Shown: in pieces, positions 25,001 to 35,844 of the stretch | How the letters are laid out: every line of letters begins with the position of its first letter | Position numbering within the stretch: position 1 is the first letter of the stretch | Assembly: GCA_000711775.1 (NCBI GenBank) | Contig: ARYC01000753.1 | Span: 1-64,000, forward strand | Length of the DNA: 64,000 nt | Direction of reading: 5' to 3' | Origin: Oxytricha trifallax | Taxonomy: Eukaryota > Ciliophora > Spirotrichea > Sporadotrichida > Oxytrichidae | Notes under the pieces: model-generated | The model's input: the letters and a program-made list of their open reading frames with translations, nothing else | Told to the model about the DNA's origin: nothing | Database searches by the model: none | Made by a program: the position numbers and the translations under genes

Positions 25001-25805
25001 TCAAGCTGTGAGACCTCTTTCATTGCCTTCAAGCAAGTTTTCATAGAATTTCTTTGTCACCTGATAGTAGTTCACTAATTGGCCCTTAAAGTGGTAGAAG
25101 TCTTTCTGTCAATTTTATTTGTATCAAGATAAGGATCAAGAGGTTTCTCGATCAACTCATGAAGATAGTTGCAATTTTTCTCGAGATTTTATTGCATAAA
25201 CTGGAACAGGCATTACTCTTTTAGATTTTGTATAAAGAAGCCATATACATAAGTGTACTTCAAGACTTGACTGCACCTTAAGACTTCGCTGATGGCTTTG
25301 TTCAAGAATTCAAGCTCAGCAGGTGGGTATTTCTTGATTTCTTGATTTCTTGCAACGATTATATTTTTGCTGTTATTACAGGCCTGATATGTCTAGTATG
25401 GTTTTCTGCTTTATCATGGTTGTTAAACCTTTCGAAGTAAAATAAAACATTTTCCTATCTATTAAATTTTGTGCTTTATCAAACCTGTTTCTCTCTGGAT
25501 ACTTTCTAATATTTTTTCTTCAACTTTTCTTGTTTGTTGCTGTTGTAGTAACCACCTGCTTTCTAGCCATGATCAAACCATTAACAATTACATAATCAGC
25601 AAAACTAATGGCCGCGCATTAATTTTGTGAATTCTGAAAATTGCTTTGTATTTGCCATTATCATATGATGTTTTCGCTTTAGCTAGGTTTAAACTTTATT
25701 GCTCTTTAAATTTGCAATCACAAGGTCCTTGAGATTCACCTTCACATCTGAAGCAAAAATTATTACCCTTTTGAGAAATTATTATACAGATATAAGCACT
25801 AAGCT
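25001..25805 (-). pseudogene. Ariadne-type RBR E3 ubiquitin ligase, damaged
   Basis: Recognisable RBR parts, N to C: an IBR piece NNFCFRCEGESQGPCDCKF near 25780; an Rcat remnant GHQFC-stop-LCNCQWFDHG, then GGYYNSNKQEKLKKKY, near 25620-25540; and the Ariadne domain FERFNNHDKAENHT, ELEFLNKAISEVLRCSQVL, KYTYVYGFFIQNL. The C terminus is TGA at 25001-25003. In the Rcat the usual Trp of F-C-W-L-C is TGA. Zinc-ligand Cys residues between IBR and Rcat are missing, and there are further frame changes (near 25455 and 25100). RBR ligases pass ubiquitin through an Rcat cysteine; this copy probably cannot. RING1 was not seen. Confidence 0.7.
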
Positions 25806-25814
25806 GCAAAGAAT

Positions 25815-26130
25815 CTGAAGATAATAGATAAATTAGTATTAAAAGTAGAGGCAACGTTTAGTTATAATGCAGCTTAGAGAAACTTTAAGTGAGGGTAGTT
25901 TATAATTATTTAATATTGCATCCATTATTTAAAATTTAATGGATCTATGATTATATTTTGAAATAGTTGTATGAGTATTATATTAGGCGAGAATAAATAT
26001 AAAGTCAGAGCACTAAGCGAACTAATAGAGATATTCCATGATTACTTAAGCTAATGCTCATTTACTAAGGCGAGCTGACACCTTTCAAAGCGCGATTGAA
26101 TTGAAAACCCACTCAATCGATGTGCATGAT
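25815..26130. other. Intergenic DNA, nothing seen
   Basis: Moderately AT-rich sequence between the ligase remnant and cofilin, without coding sequence or repeat. Confidence 0.4.
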
Positions 26131-26136
26131 GCATTC

Positions 26137-26692
26137 TCAGTGCTTGAAGTACTTAAAGAAGGTTTCTTCGTCGAGGTCATTCCAGTCGTTGACTTGGAGC
26201 TCCTTATGGAATGGCTGGACCTTCTTTCTCACAGCATCCTTGGAGGTTGCGTAAATGAACTTCAAGTTAGAGTTGGAGACATCTGGAACGTATAAGATAA
26301 ATAAGATCTTTGAGTCGTTATTTCCTGCATTTCCAACGAATTCAATTTCGAAGACAGCGTATCTATAAACAAATTATTAAAGTTAGAATAGGGAAGTTAA
26401 GGAAGTAAAACATGGATGTTTGACAGAATTAAACTTACCTTGGCTCATCTTGAGGGATTTGTTGCTTGAAATCTTCGAAGGTGGCATATCTAGCACCGAT
26501 TTGATCGACAACAACATTCTCTATGTCTTCAACGACCTTCAAAATCATAAATCTATGCTCTCTTTTCATTCTAAATTTGGTGTATTCTTAGATAATATCG
26601 TCAGCTATCTTAATGCCACCTGTTTATTATTGGGAACTTATTTATCTTAAATTATTAATTATTTTAACATTAGATATTTCTCGATCTTGCAT
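26137..26692 (-). CDS. Actin-depolymerizing factor / cofilin
   Basis: Exon 1 reads GGIKIADDIIQEYTKFRMKR and VVVDQIGARYATFEDF. A 76-bp GT-AG intron (26363-26438) joins to exon 2 with RYAVFEIEF, SKILFILYVPDVSNSNLKF, YATSKDAVRKKVQPFHKEL and the end EETFFKYFKH before TGA 26137-26139. This is the ADF-homology fold with the actin-binding long helix around SKDAVRKKVQPF. The protein binds and severs actin filaments. It is intact and near family length. The start is uncertain: ATG 26692 is in frame but gives a Gln/Asn-rich extension of about 22 residues; cofilin genes often have an intron just after the start codon, which could also apply here. Confidence 0.88.
26363..26438 (-). other. 76-bp GT-AG intron of cofilin
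   Basis: Donor GTAAGT, acceptor TTATAG on the minus strand; joins E-P-R to Y-A-V-F in phase. Confidence 0.85.
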
Positions 26693-26699
26693 CCTAATT

Positions 26700-27140
26700 T
26701 CTCTATAAAAATATTTGCATTATATTAGTTGATTAATTATAGTAAAATCTCAATAGTATCAGAAAACTTAAACAATTTTAATAATGAATGATAAATTTCA
26801 CTTATTCATGTTTAGAAAGCGAGACTATATCGTTTAGATTTAGATTTAGATTCGAAATATTTTTTTAAGATAAAGAACTTCAGATTTTAATTTTGTCTTT
26901 AATCAAGTTTATTTGGATGGTTGGAGGTACGAAAATTAATTCATTTGTGTTACGTTTAGATATTTTAATCATATTCTCATAAACCTTTCAGTATATAAGC
27001 AAATTTCTATTAAAATATTTTATTATTTATCCTAACTTTATTTTTTAAGATTTGTATTGGAATTATAAACAAATATTATGATAGAATAGATTAAGTATTT
27101 AAAATATACATTATAAAGCTGCTCAAATATATTTTTCATT
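26700..27140. other. AT-rich intergenic DNA
   Basis: No gene recognised; a short tandem of TTTAGA units near 26838-26853. Confidence 0.4.
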
Positions 27141-27145
27141 TAATT

Positions 27146-27442
27146 TCAGAATCTGATTTCTCTCATGAACGGTTAGAGTTTAGAAAATACTAATTTATTC
27201 TTATTAATTAGTTAATATAGTGCTAATGCAGAATCGATAAACTCATCCCCATTTAAACCTCCCCCCATTTTTTCCATTCCATACAATGTATTAGATAGAA
27301 TTGAAAGTAAATTAGCTGTAAGGTATTATATATCTATATATTTTTAAGATATCTAACCATCATAATCTGAGTCCAAAATTTTTAAGATTTCTGATAAATT
27401 GTTCTTTATTTCTTCTAATTCATCAAATAAGTCACCTTGTTA
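27146..27442 (-). CDS. EF-hand block, 3' end of a split gene
   Basis: Minus-strand block of about 95 residues ending at TGA 27146-27148. It holds an EF-hand-like loop, ILKILDSDYDGQIS, with Asp at positions 1, 3 and 5, Gly 6 and Ile 8, but Tyr rather than Glu at position 12. A second half-site follows (GLNGDEFIDSALALYQLI). EF-hands bind calcium; the missing position-12 acid would weaken this site. It probably forms the C terminus of the gene whose other parts are at 27.9-28.5 kb (-) and 34.6-35.7 kb (+). Confidence 0.55.
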
Positions 27443-27940
27443 AACTTTGAAATTTATTACAAATGAAATAATGAATGAAAATTTTAATTTAGCTGCGTTA
27501 GTTTATGCTCTTTATTGAGTTATCAATCTTAATATTCTAATTGCTTTTATTTATTTTGTAGTTACAAATATTGTAAAATAGTTATTCACCTATATTGTAA
27601 AATTATCTTTCATTTTATAATTAAAAGAAAATAAATAGATTTGATTTAAAATATAATAATTTTATTGGAATATTTAATCTACTTTTAAATGAAAAGGTTA
27701 CTAAATATCCATTTATTTTTACTAATACCTAAACAAATTAAATTTGGAATTGAATGAAAAATACAGAAGTAATTCAAATCATTCAGTTTTAATATAAAAA
27801 TCACCAACAATTTATTTATATTTTCCTTATATTAATAAATAAATTCCCAAAATAAATTATAATCTAATTTTATTGTTTCCTTTGATTTTTGATTCTTAGT
27901 CTATAAATTTTGTCATTGGACTTCTTCAAGTTTAAGGCAT
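27443..27940. other. AT-rich gap between coding blocks (probable IES)
   Basis: Very AT-rich with only a weak minus-strand patch near 27500-27590. Confidence 0.4.
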
Positions 27941-27944
27941 AAAT

Positions 27945-28470
27945 AATGGGTATCCCGTGACGTGATCAATTTAATATAACTGCATTTAATTAATTTACTG
28001 GATTTGTTTTTTATAATGCTTAGCTTATTCATACATTCTATCGAATACACTTGATTTTGAATTTGAGTTTACTATTCTGCCAAATGAATGCCTTTCATTT
28101 TAATCTCCAATACTCGAAGTCCTCCTTGCTATTAATTAGGCTTGAATGTACAATCTTATTTTGTAGAAAGAGAAGCCTATCTTTACTTTATGAGTTTCTT
28201 TTACATTCCTTCTTTCTACAGTACCAGTAATCCATTACCATAAGAAATGTTCGAAGTTTATTGGTATTTTTATTATTGAGCCCCGATTGATATGCTTATC
28301 ATAAGTGATATCTTTTTAAATGCATAATTATTAATACTTATTAATAGTAGGCTGAATTGAAGTTTTGTCTTTCTATTTTTATTATTCTAACACTCTATGC
28401 TTTAATTCATTATCATTAAGAAGCTAATTTATATCCAGGTTTGCTATCTTTCATCTTTATTATAATTTCT
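27945..28470 (-). CDS. Middle part of a split EF-hand gene, inverted block
   Basis: Minus-strand frame of about 165 residues. It starts inside the 242-bp duplicated segment (28470-28229: QLLNDNELKHRVLEQQKQK, NFEHFLWQWI) and continues without a stop into unique sequence: TGTVERRNVKETHKVKIGF, HSFGRIVNSNSKSSVFDRMY and EQAKHYKKQIQQINQ. The pattern of a short motif followed by F-D-R-x-Y-x-x-A-K is common in large ciliate proteins with EF-hands. Upstream of 28470 the DNA is AT-rich and non-coding, so this block lacks its 5' part, which exists at 34.6-35.65 kb on the other strand. Confidence 0.6.
28229..28470 (-). repeat. 242-bp inverted duplicate, left copy
   Basis: The reverse complement of 35411-35652, identical over all 242 bp as far as I can read. 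Both copies lie in the same reading frame of the same inferred gene. Confidence 0.9.
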
Positions 28471-28519
28471 TGTTCATACAATCATATAATACTAAAATAA
28501 TAAGTATCAAGAAGGGAGA

Positions 28520-28592
28520 AACTGGACTTAGGCTTAACGGGATTGGGATCAAGCTTAATTGGAGTTGAAGAGGGTTCGAACCCAGCTAGAGG
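28520..28592 (+). other. tRNA-like / SINE-like segment
   Basis: Contains a perfect B-box core GGGTTCGAACCC at 28572-28583 and an A-box-like TTAGGCTTAACGGG about 40 bases upstream. No complete cloverleaf can be folded, so a degenerate tRNA or tRNA-derived repeat is possible but unproven. Confidence 0.25.
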
Positions 28593-29220
28593 AAAAAAAT
28601 TAAAAAAATATTGAATTAAATTAATCAATTAAGACTTTGTAATAAACCTTCAAGAATAAAATGGATTAATAAGAAAGAATAATGGAAGAAATTAAATCAA
28701 AGAGTGATGAAATTACACAAGATCTAAATTTTAATATTAAATTTATATTTTATTTAATGTATTAAGATCTAAAGGATTAAAAAGACTGTATAAATTTGCA
28801 AGAACTTCAAATTTCAAATTACAAAAATCTCGTGAACCATTTATCTCAGCAATAAAAAAAAATAGGGGGGGGGAAGTTTCCTGCCCCAACATAAAATTTT
28901 ATGTTTTTTGCAATAATTTTATTAGAAATAAATAAATTTCAATTTCAATTATTATATTCATGTACTAAACAACTTTTATTAATTTATAATTTTCAAGGTA
29001 CATAATTATTCTTTAACAAATTATATATTATAAACAAGGCTAAATAATTTGTTTTTTTATTAATAATTGATGTGATTTTCATTGAAATGTGTATTCATTA
29101 TCAAGGTAGAAATGATATTTGAAGCTAAATTAATATATAATTATATCATAATTGATGATAGAGATTCTTTGAAAATTATAAAAATTACATGTTTTTATGT
29201 ATGGGCAAGAAACTTACGAA

Positions 29221-29375
29221 GGGGCAGGAAAATACCTTTTTGGGGGCAGGAAACTACCTTTTTTGGGGCAGAAAACTTCCCCCCCTTGGGTGCATATAAA
29301 ATTTTGGGGCAGAAAACTTCCCCCCCTTGGGTGCATATAAAATTTTGGGGCAGGAAACTTCCCCCCCCAAAAAAT
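29221..29375. repeat. Tandem 41-bp repeat with TTTTGGGG cores
   Basis: Units begin with GGGGCAG at 29265, 29306 and 29347 (period 41), each with a run of seven or eight C after AAACTT and, in two, TTGGGTGCATATAAAATTTT. Two degenerate units precede at 29221 and 29242. A related, inverted motif lies at 28864-28886. The frame read through here is not a gene. Confidence 0.75.
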
Positions 29376-29389
29376 AATTTAAAGTAATT

Positions 29390-30305
29390 ATATTTTTAAA
29401 ATATTTTTACTCGGTACTTCAAATTAAGTAAAAATATTTACCTTTTCCTTTAGTCTGTTTAACATTTTTATTAACTTAGTCTTATATTCTTCTTAAAATA
29501 TCTAATATATAAAAAGTTACATATATTGCAAATATATCATTACAACAGGTTCTTATAACAACTAGTAATCTTCTTCTAGATCTTTTATACTATATCTTGA
29601 AACCATTTTCTATCTATTTCACTTATGTTTAATAATATTCTAATTATGTAATATTTTACATTGAATTGATAAGAATAGATCAAGATAAGTCAGTTTAAAA
29701 ATCAGTAAATTATAACTATTTATTAAATCATTAATTTATTTCCAGTGTATATATTTTTCTTTTTGATATTGCTTCAGCAAGAGCGAGTATGTTAAATATA
29801 AAAAATAAAATTTAATAATAAATATTGTTACAATATATTATTTATTAATATCTCCTCCGCTTTTTTAGATTATTAAATAGAAGGTTAATTCTCATCTAGT
29901 TGCTGAGATAAAAAATTCAAATAAAATTTAATATTTTTATTTTAAATGAATTTGATTAGTTAATAGAGTAAGACCAGTCATTATATGAACTCTAATAAAG
30001 TATGGAAGAACGCTTCTCTATTATAACCTAAGATTAAAAACTCTTGATCGAATAGTAACATAGCCAATTAAATCTCATAAAATTAAATTAAGAGTTGATT
30101 GTTAGACTTGGATCCTCAATCCAAGGAAATATTAAGATGAATGAATGACTTAGAAAATTAGTTATTTAATAAACACGTAAACCTGAATTAATTTAAATAA
30201 TTAAATTATTTTTTTAAATTAATAGATATAATTATAGTTATTATTGGTTTATATTTATAAATAAAAATGCTTAATTCATCTATTCTTCTATCTTTTTTTG
30301 TCTAT
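29390..30305. other. AT-rich germline DNA, no gene seen
   Basis: Nothing coding-like on either strand that I could support. Confidence 0.4.
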
Positions 30306-30309
30306 TATC

Positions 30310-31330
30310 GTCAAAACTCTTTGATTGTTTGTAAGTTTTAATCGTCTACGATATTGATATCTAATAATGTAGATTTCATTGATTCTGTGTGTTACTTTAG
30401 TGTCATATTGTATTTTAGTACGACTCTTCTGATGTTTTAAAGGATCTAAAAGTACTTTTTTCTTTAATAAAAAATATTATAAACAACTAATATTATTTTA
30501 TAGTTATTTTTCTTGATGAGATCTATTAATTAATTCTCATAACTTTAAGACCATTTATCGAACATCAATATTAATTTATTTATTATTTTCTATCACTATA
30601 GCTTTTGTGGTGAGTATGGGGAACTCAATTTGTCGGAACTTATTATTATTAGTGATTCCATAATAATGACCAGCATTTTATTTCATTCTTGAAAGCCTTG
30701 ATAATTTTTTTTTATTCGCTAAAACATGAGGTTTTTGTTATTATTCATACTTAATGTCTAAAATCTCTCATCATTAATTTTAAGGGTATCCTAACCCCGT
30801 TAAAAAACTGAGTGATTTTTGAAATTCTTAGAAAATTAATGTTTATTTTTAAATAATTTTTATATACACATTTATCATGAAATTATCTGAATAATCTATA
30901 TTAATTTTCATTTTAAGCTTTTCGATTTAATTGTAAAAAAATAGATTAATTTTAAGAATTTATTATTTATAAAATAGGTAAGGACTTTTATAAAATTTAT
31001 TGGTTTCGTACTTTAATAATGATAATAAAAGCATTTTTAATTTATTTATATATATATAACCTTCAGTTTGCGGAAAGTAACTTATTTTGAGAAATTTTAC
31101 CCCAATTTTATTTAGAATCCAGAAGTTAATATTTCAGGTTAATAACAATTCATCATTTATCATTAATGATTAAGTCATTTTATTGTGCATTTCATTGCTT
31201 GTTCTAAGTACAAATGATCTGTAGTCACTTAAAGCATTTTAGAACTCTTTCCTTTCTTCAAAAGTATCATTAAATATATTCTCCTTAATTTTTAACCATG
31301 ATATGAATGAATATGCTGATTTAGTTCAAC
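30310..31330 (-). CDS. Fragmentary unknown gene (minus-strand blocks)
   Basis: Blocks in 5'-3' order on the minus strand: about 31325-31140, with IKENIFNDTFEERKEFQNAL then SDYRSFVLRTSNEMHNKMTQ; about 30800-30680, with DTLKINDERFQTLSMNNNKN; about 30680-30550, with RMKQNAGHYYGITNNNKF; and about 30440-30310, with MTLKQHTESMKSTLLDINIV then DDQNLQTIKEF. Each is protein-like, uses TAA/TAG as Gln and is separated by AT-rich DNA, as expected for MDSs. Family not recognised; order and unity are inferred. Confidence 0.4.
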
Positions 31331-31690
31331 AAATTGATCATGGAGGGATTTGCATTTCTAATATGTTCTACTCTTAGTTTAATGATACTGCTAATTATCA
31401 TATTAACTGAGTCATTCTTATCACAGTCCAGTGAGAGTTATTGATAGTGCAAGATTCTCTTCTATTTATTGTCTTTAACTGTTAATCGTTCAATGTGGCC
31501 TCATTATAATTATTAAAGCAAGCCATTCTTAATAAACAGAACATTAAGCAAATTATCATTATTAAGTAAATGATATTAACACTTTTGGTAGCATCAAAGA
31601 GTTAGCAGATAATACTATAAGATATACTGAGGAGTTATTTATGGTTTAATAAATTGAGCATTTATCATTGACAAAGAGTACATATCTTAA
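31331..31690 (-). CDS. Weak coding-like stretch, minus strand
   Basis: Includes a piece around 31480-31400 (DQQLKTINRRESCTINNSH). It may belong to the same gene as 30.3-31.3 kb. Frame continuity is poor. Confidence 0.25.
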
Positions 31691-31763
31691 ACATTTTCAA
31701 TTCATTATTTAATATTTTTACATAAATTTATTTATAAATTTATAAGCCGCTCATTGGATTGAT

Positions 31764-32213
31764 ACCGTGAAAAAAGTTATCTTATTATTCTTAGCTCTCT
31801 CTGTAGCTACTATTGCTTCATAATTTCTCATTATGATATGAAGATAACCACTTCACGGTTTGCTCTTTCTTCATCCTATATTGCAAACTATTCTGTATCA
31901 ACTTAATTCTATTTTATTAGATTCTAGTGTTTAAGCAGTTGATGATAAATCATCCTCATTAGTTTTTTTCAATCTTTCTCTATACATTTACTGATATTTG
32001 AAAACATAGAAGCGACTGGAAAGTCTATTGATCTTTGCTCTTAATTATATGAATAATTCTATTTGAACCCTACTGACCTTCTTAGATTATTGAATTCCAC
32101 TAACTGTTGACTATCCTTTAGCAATTTCAAGCTGGATGTTTAGATAGATCAACTCTGGAATATTTTGATTATGTTATTAGTGATATTACTAAGAAGTACC
32201 CGATGTATACATG
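31764..32213 (+). CDS. Small secreted protein with Cys motifs, broken frame
   Basis: A hydrophobic signal-peptide-like stretch (VKKVILLFLALSVATIASQ) opens the region but begins GTG rather than ATG. Further blocks are NIEATGKSIDLCSQLYEQFY with LNPTDLLRLLNSTNC (about 32005-32115) and FQAGCLDRSTLEYFDYVISD up to TGA at 32212. Three Cys and amphipathic helices recall small secreted saposin-like ciliate proteins, but this is only a resemblance. Frame changes between blocks may be IESs. Confidence 0.4.
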
Positions 32214-32344
32214 AATTCTTTAACCCTAATATTGAAAATATTTAATTAAAAATATTAATTTGTTAGTATTTAGCATTATAATTAATTATAAAGATCCGAA
32301 ATTAATCCAATAAAATAATTTAAATAAATAAAAGTATAATGCTG

Positions 32345-33060
32345 AAGTCATTGAATCGAAAGAACTGAATTTCCTATAACTCATCGGTTTCAGTATTTGT
32401 CAAGATTCTCGAATATACTCCCCCTATAATATCTAGAATGCCAATTTTACACTTTTGCGAATGTATAACTCAATAATAAATTTTATATTTTAAAAGAATA
32501 TTATATTTAGACTCTGACATACCTCTTTCACAATAAGAGATTTACAGCATTTAATCAACAAGTTTTGCCTTGGTTTAACTAGAACTGAGATAGCATGATT
32601 TCAATAAATTAAATTTGCTAAACAGTTGCGCCCTGTTCTCCTATTATTATTATTTATCAATTATAATTCATTGAATAATTGAATTATAGTTGAATTAAGC
32701 TTAAAGTACTGATTAATTAGAGATCTATAGTTTGAAAAATTTGCTATAATTTTTCATATTTTGCATCTTTACTTGTATTTTAAGTCTTGTGCTCATACTA
32801 ATGTAGGAATACTTTTGATATTCGAAAATTAATTAAAACTTATTTAATAAATTGAAATCATGGGAGTTTAAGTTGGAAAATTTAACCATCTTTGGGCTTA
32901 ATCGAAAAGAATTTAAATTAAGTGGACTTTACTATTGGCATTTTTATTTATTGCATCACTGGAGCGAAATAACATCAATTAATAATAAACCATCTAAATT
33001 TATTAAATCTTTTCTCACATTAAATTCAGGATTATATCTCCTCAGGGATGCGATAAAATA
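32345..33060 (-). CDS. Isolated minus-strand coding patches
   Basis: Two patches, about 32440-32340 (GILDIIGGVYSRILTNTETD) and about 33055-32955 (RYNPEFNVRKDLINLDGLLL), read well on the minus strand. The plus-strand frame over the second is judged a shadow. Too little for identification. Confidence 0.25.
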
Positions 33061-34645
33061 ATAACTAAAAAAATAATTTTCAACTAATTTTTGAATTCTA
33101 TATCGAATGAGCTCATTTATAATTAAGTTAATCAATCTTATCTGCCACGATTTTGATATATCATTTATTTAATTTAAATTATTTTCCCATATTAATAATA
33201 TAAATCTATAATATTATAAGATTATGTCTTCATTTTAAGGATTGTTCAAGTTTAACGATAAGGTGTGAAAACTATTTAAGGAAATTAAATAAATATAATA
33301 AATAACTGTTTTTTTCTATTTCATATCGGATTTTATAGTTAGGATTAAGTAATTATTACTCCTGTACAGTGCAAGGATCTAGAAAACATACAGCTAAGCC
33401 CAAATGATAGATCAACCTTCAATTTAAATTGCTAATTAAATTTATTTTACTATGCATCATTTGTGGAAATGGCTATCTATTCTTGTTTATTGTTTGTTTT
33501 CATTTCTCTGTGATTCCATAAGTTAAGTTATTGCTTAAACATAGTTTATGGATAATATTTATATAAAATAAGTCAAATAGATAAAAATTCAAGTATTAAA
33601 AACTTAATATTTTCAGGAAAGTCATAATAAACATAAAAATTAAGTTTAAAAAAAATAATTGTTATATTTATATAATTTTGATAGAATACATTTAAAATCC
33701 ATGAAATTTATAGTATTATTAAAGTTAATTGCATTTATAATATAATATAGCAATATTTTAATTGGGTTTCTAAATGTTAATTTGCTAACCTTTATCTTAA
33801 TTTGATCTCAAGTTTAGTTTCCTGCATAGATTTTAAATTTAATCTATTTTTAAACAAAAAATAATAGGATAATGTTTTATCTTGTGTACTAGATATTTTC
33901 AGCATTTCCTATTTTTAAAATAGTAAAACTTTCTTCGAATTTTTGTTGCTACTATTAATTTAAAATTGAGATTTTACTTTGTTTATTTTTTGGATAATTA
34001 CTAAATTTTTGGAATTTGATGATATGTTTATATTCTTTTTTCTTTGAACTGTTTTTATTCCTAACTTTTTTATTATTACTATAATATAAAACAATTTGAG
34101 AAATTAAATTTTAACATGAGTATATTTTACTTCGTATTATAATGTAAAATTGGTATATATTTTTTAAAAAAATATTTACTTTCTTTATAATATAATAGAT
34201 ATTATGTTTTTTTATTAGGAAATTTAAATTTAATCTCAAATTATATAAATACTTAATGCTCAGAATAAGATGAACATATATAGAATATCATGAATACGAT
34301 AGTTATTATTAATTAAAATGTTATAAAACACAAAACTTAATTAAAAAAGAAAATAAGCTATTTATAAATAATTTCTCTAATTATTTAGATAAATTTTATA
34401 ATTACTCTATTCTTTTTAAGTTAATAACTAATATTTGAATTAAAGAAATAATTTACTATTAGCATTTTGTTGGTCAATATTAATTTTTAATCTTAATTTC
34501 AACTAACTTATTATAGTTATTAAATTGCATCTTCCTGTATATTTCGAATTTAATCAGAAATATAAATTAAAGTTATAAATAAAGTGTTGAAAATGGTATA
34601 AATAATAAAGATAAGATAGTAAGAAAAATTATTTGGTTATAGAAA
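33061..34645. other. AT-rich germline DNA
   Basis: No gene supported. A plus-strand patch at about 33360-33430 (QCKDLENIQLSPNDRSTF) could be a lone MDS. Confidence 0.35.
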
Positions 34646-34664
34646 TGAATATAAAAGATCAAGG

Positions 34665-35652
34665 CTGATCAAGCGATCTAGCAAGGAGATTTTGCTCTAC
34701 AAAACTAACTAAACGAGAAAATATTATAGATTTTATCTGATTTGTATAGGTTGAAAAAAGAAACTGTAAAATAGCAGAGTTTTCAATTGCAGTTAGATAG
34801 TTAGTATTCTCCACTTAATGACGAGTACTTATACTAGAATCAATAGTAAACACAAGATTACTGTGAAGTGGAATCAGATGAGCTCGAGAGCATGCAATAA
34901 ATCAATTAAGATATAAAGTAATTTCAAAGTTGCACAAGAGTATAGCAACAAGAAATAAAAAACAGCAGAAAAAGAAGGTAATTTGATAACCATTACAACT
35001 ACTATCAAAATTAGTATGGTCCTTAATTGTAAGAGCAATTAATTAATTATGGTTTCAATTTTTAAATAAATTTGAGTAATATTTTAATTAATCTATAGAC
35101 TAGCCTACTATAGATTAATAATAAAATACAACCTCTCTCCATACCACAGTATAATACAATAATAAAAATAATTCTAGTAATAAAGAAAATAGCTTCATTT
35201 TAACACCAATCTTCTAACCATCATTAACCCACTTAATTACCTACAACCAGAACTCCTCTTAGCAATAATACTGCATTTAATACTGGAATCATGCTTTATC
35301 TGAAAGGAATTAAAAATAAGGAAGAAATGCATAGATAGACCAAAGAAGTTAAATTAGTGAAAGATATTAAAAAATAGGAAGGCCTAACATTTAAGACTTA
35401 ATTAGTGGATAGAAATTATAATAAAGATGAAAGATAGCAAACCTGGATATAAATTAGCTTCTTAATGATAATGAATTAAAGCATAGAGTGTTAGAATAAT
35501 AAAAATAGAAAGACAAAACTTCAATTCAGCCTACTATTAATAAGTATTAATAATTATGCATTTAAAAAGATATCACTTATGATAAGCATATCAATCGGGG
35601 CTCAATAATAAAAATACCAATAAACTTCGAACATTTCTTATGGTAATGGATT
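34665..35652 (+). CDS. 5' part of a split EF-hand gene
   Basis: A TGA-free frame rich in Gln and Asn runs from about 34665. It begins KADQAIQQGDFALQNQLNEK, then LYRLKKETVKQQSFQLQLD, a low-complexity middle, and a charged part (NKEEMHRQTKEVKLVKDIK, QEGLTFKTQLVDRNYNKDER). At 35411 it enters the 242-bp duplicated segment, where the frame changes once (35425-35445) to the frame used by the inverted copy. After 35652 the sequence becomes AT-rich and non-coding. Its 3' continuation is on the minus strand at 28228 and below. No ATG is in frame at the 5' border. Confidence 0.5.
35411..35652 (+). repeat. 242-bp inverted duplicate, right copy
   Basis: Exact reverse complement of 28229-28470. Coding sequence leads into it from the 5' side only; the other copy is followed by coding sequence on the 3' side only. 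Confidence 0.9.
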
Positions 35653-35844
35653 GCTTTAAAATAGCAATTTTTATTTTACTTATTATTTTAGTATCACAAA
35701 ATAAAGTCTATTCTATCTTAGATAATTCTTAAATGGAGTCTAAATATTATTTTTTCATGATCGTGACAAAAAACAATAGCCTGTACTTTAAATTAATAAA
35801 AATGTTGATTTATATTTATATGATAAAATTTCACATAGAAAATA

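Noticed and set aside
26101-26650. Two plus-strand ORFs over the cofilin region
   Set aside because: Shadows of the minus-strand cofilin exons.
28572-28583. Functional tRNA gene
   Set aside because: Only a B-box palindrome is convincing; acceptor and anticodon stems do not pair.
29221-29375. CRISPR-like array
   Set aside because: Units abut directly with no unique spacers, and the host is a eukaryote.
29082-29387. ORF with repeated WGRKLPP-like residues
   Set aside because: Produced by the 41-bp tandem repeat; no coding character outside it.
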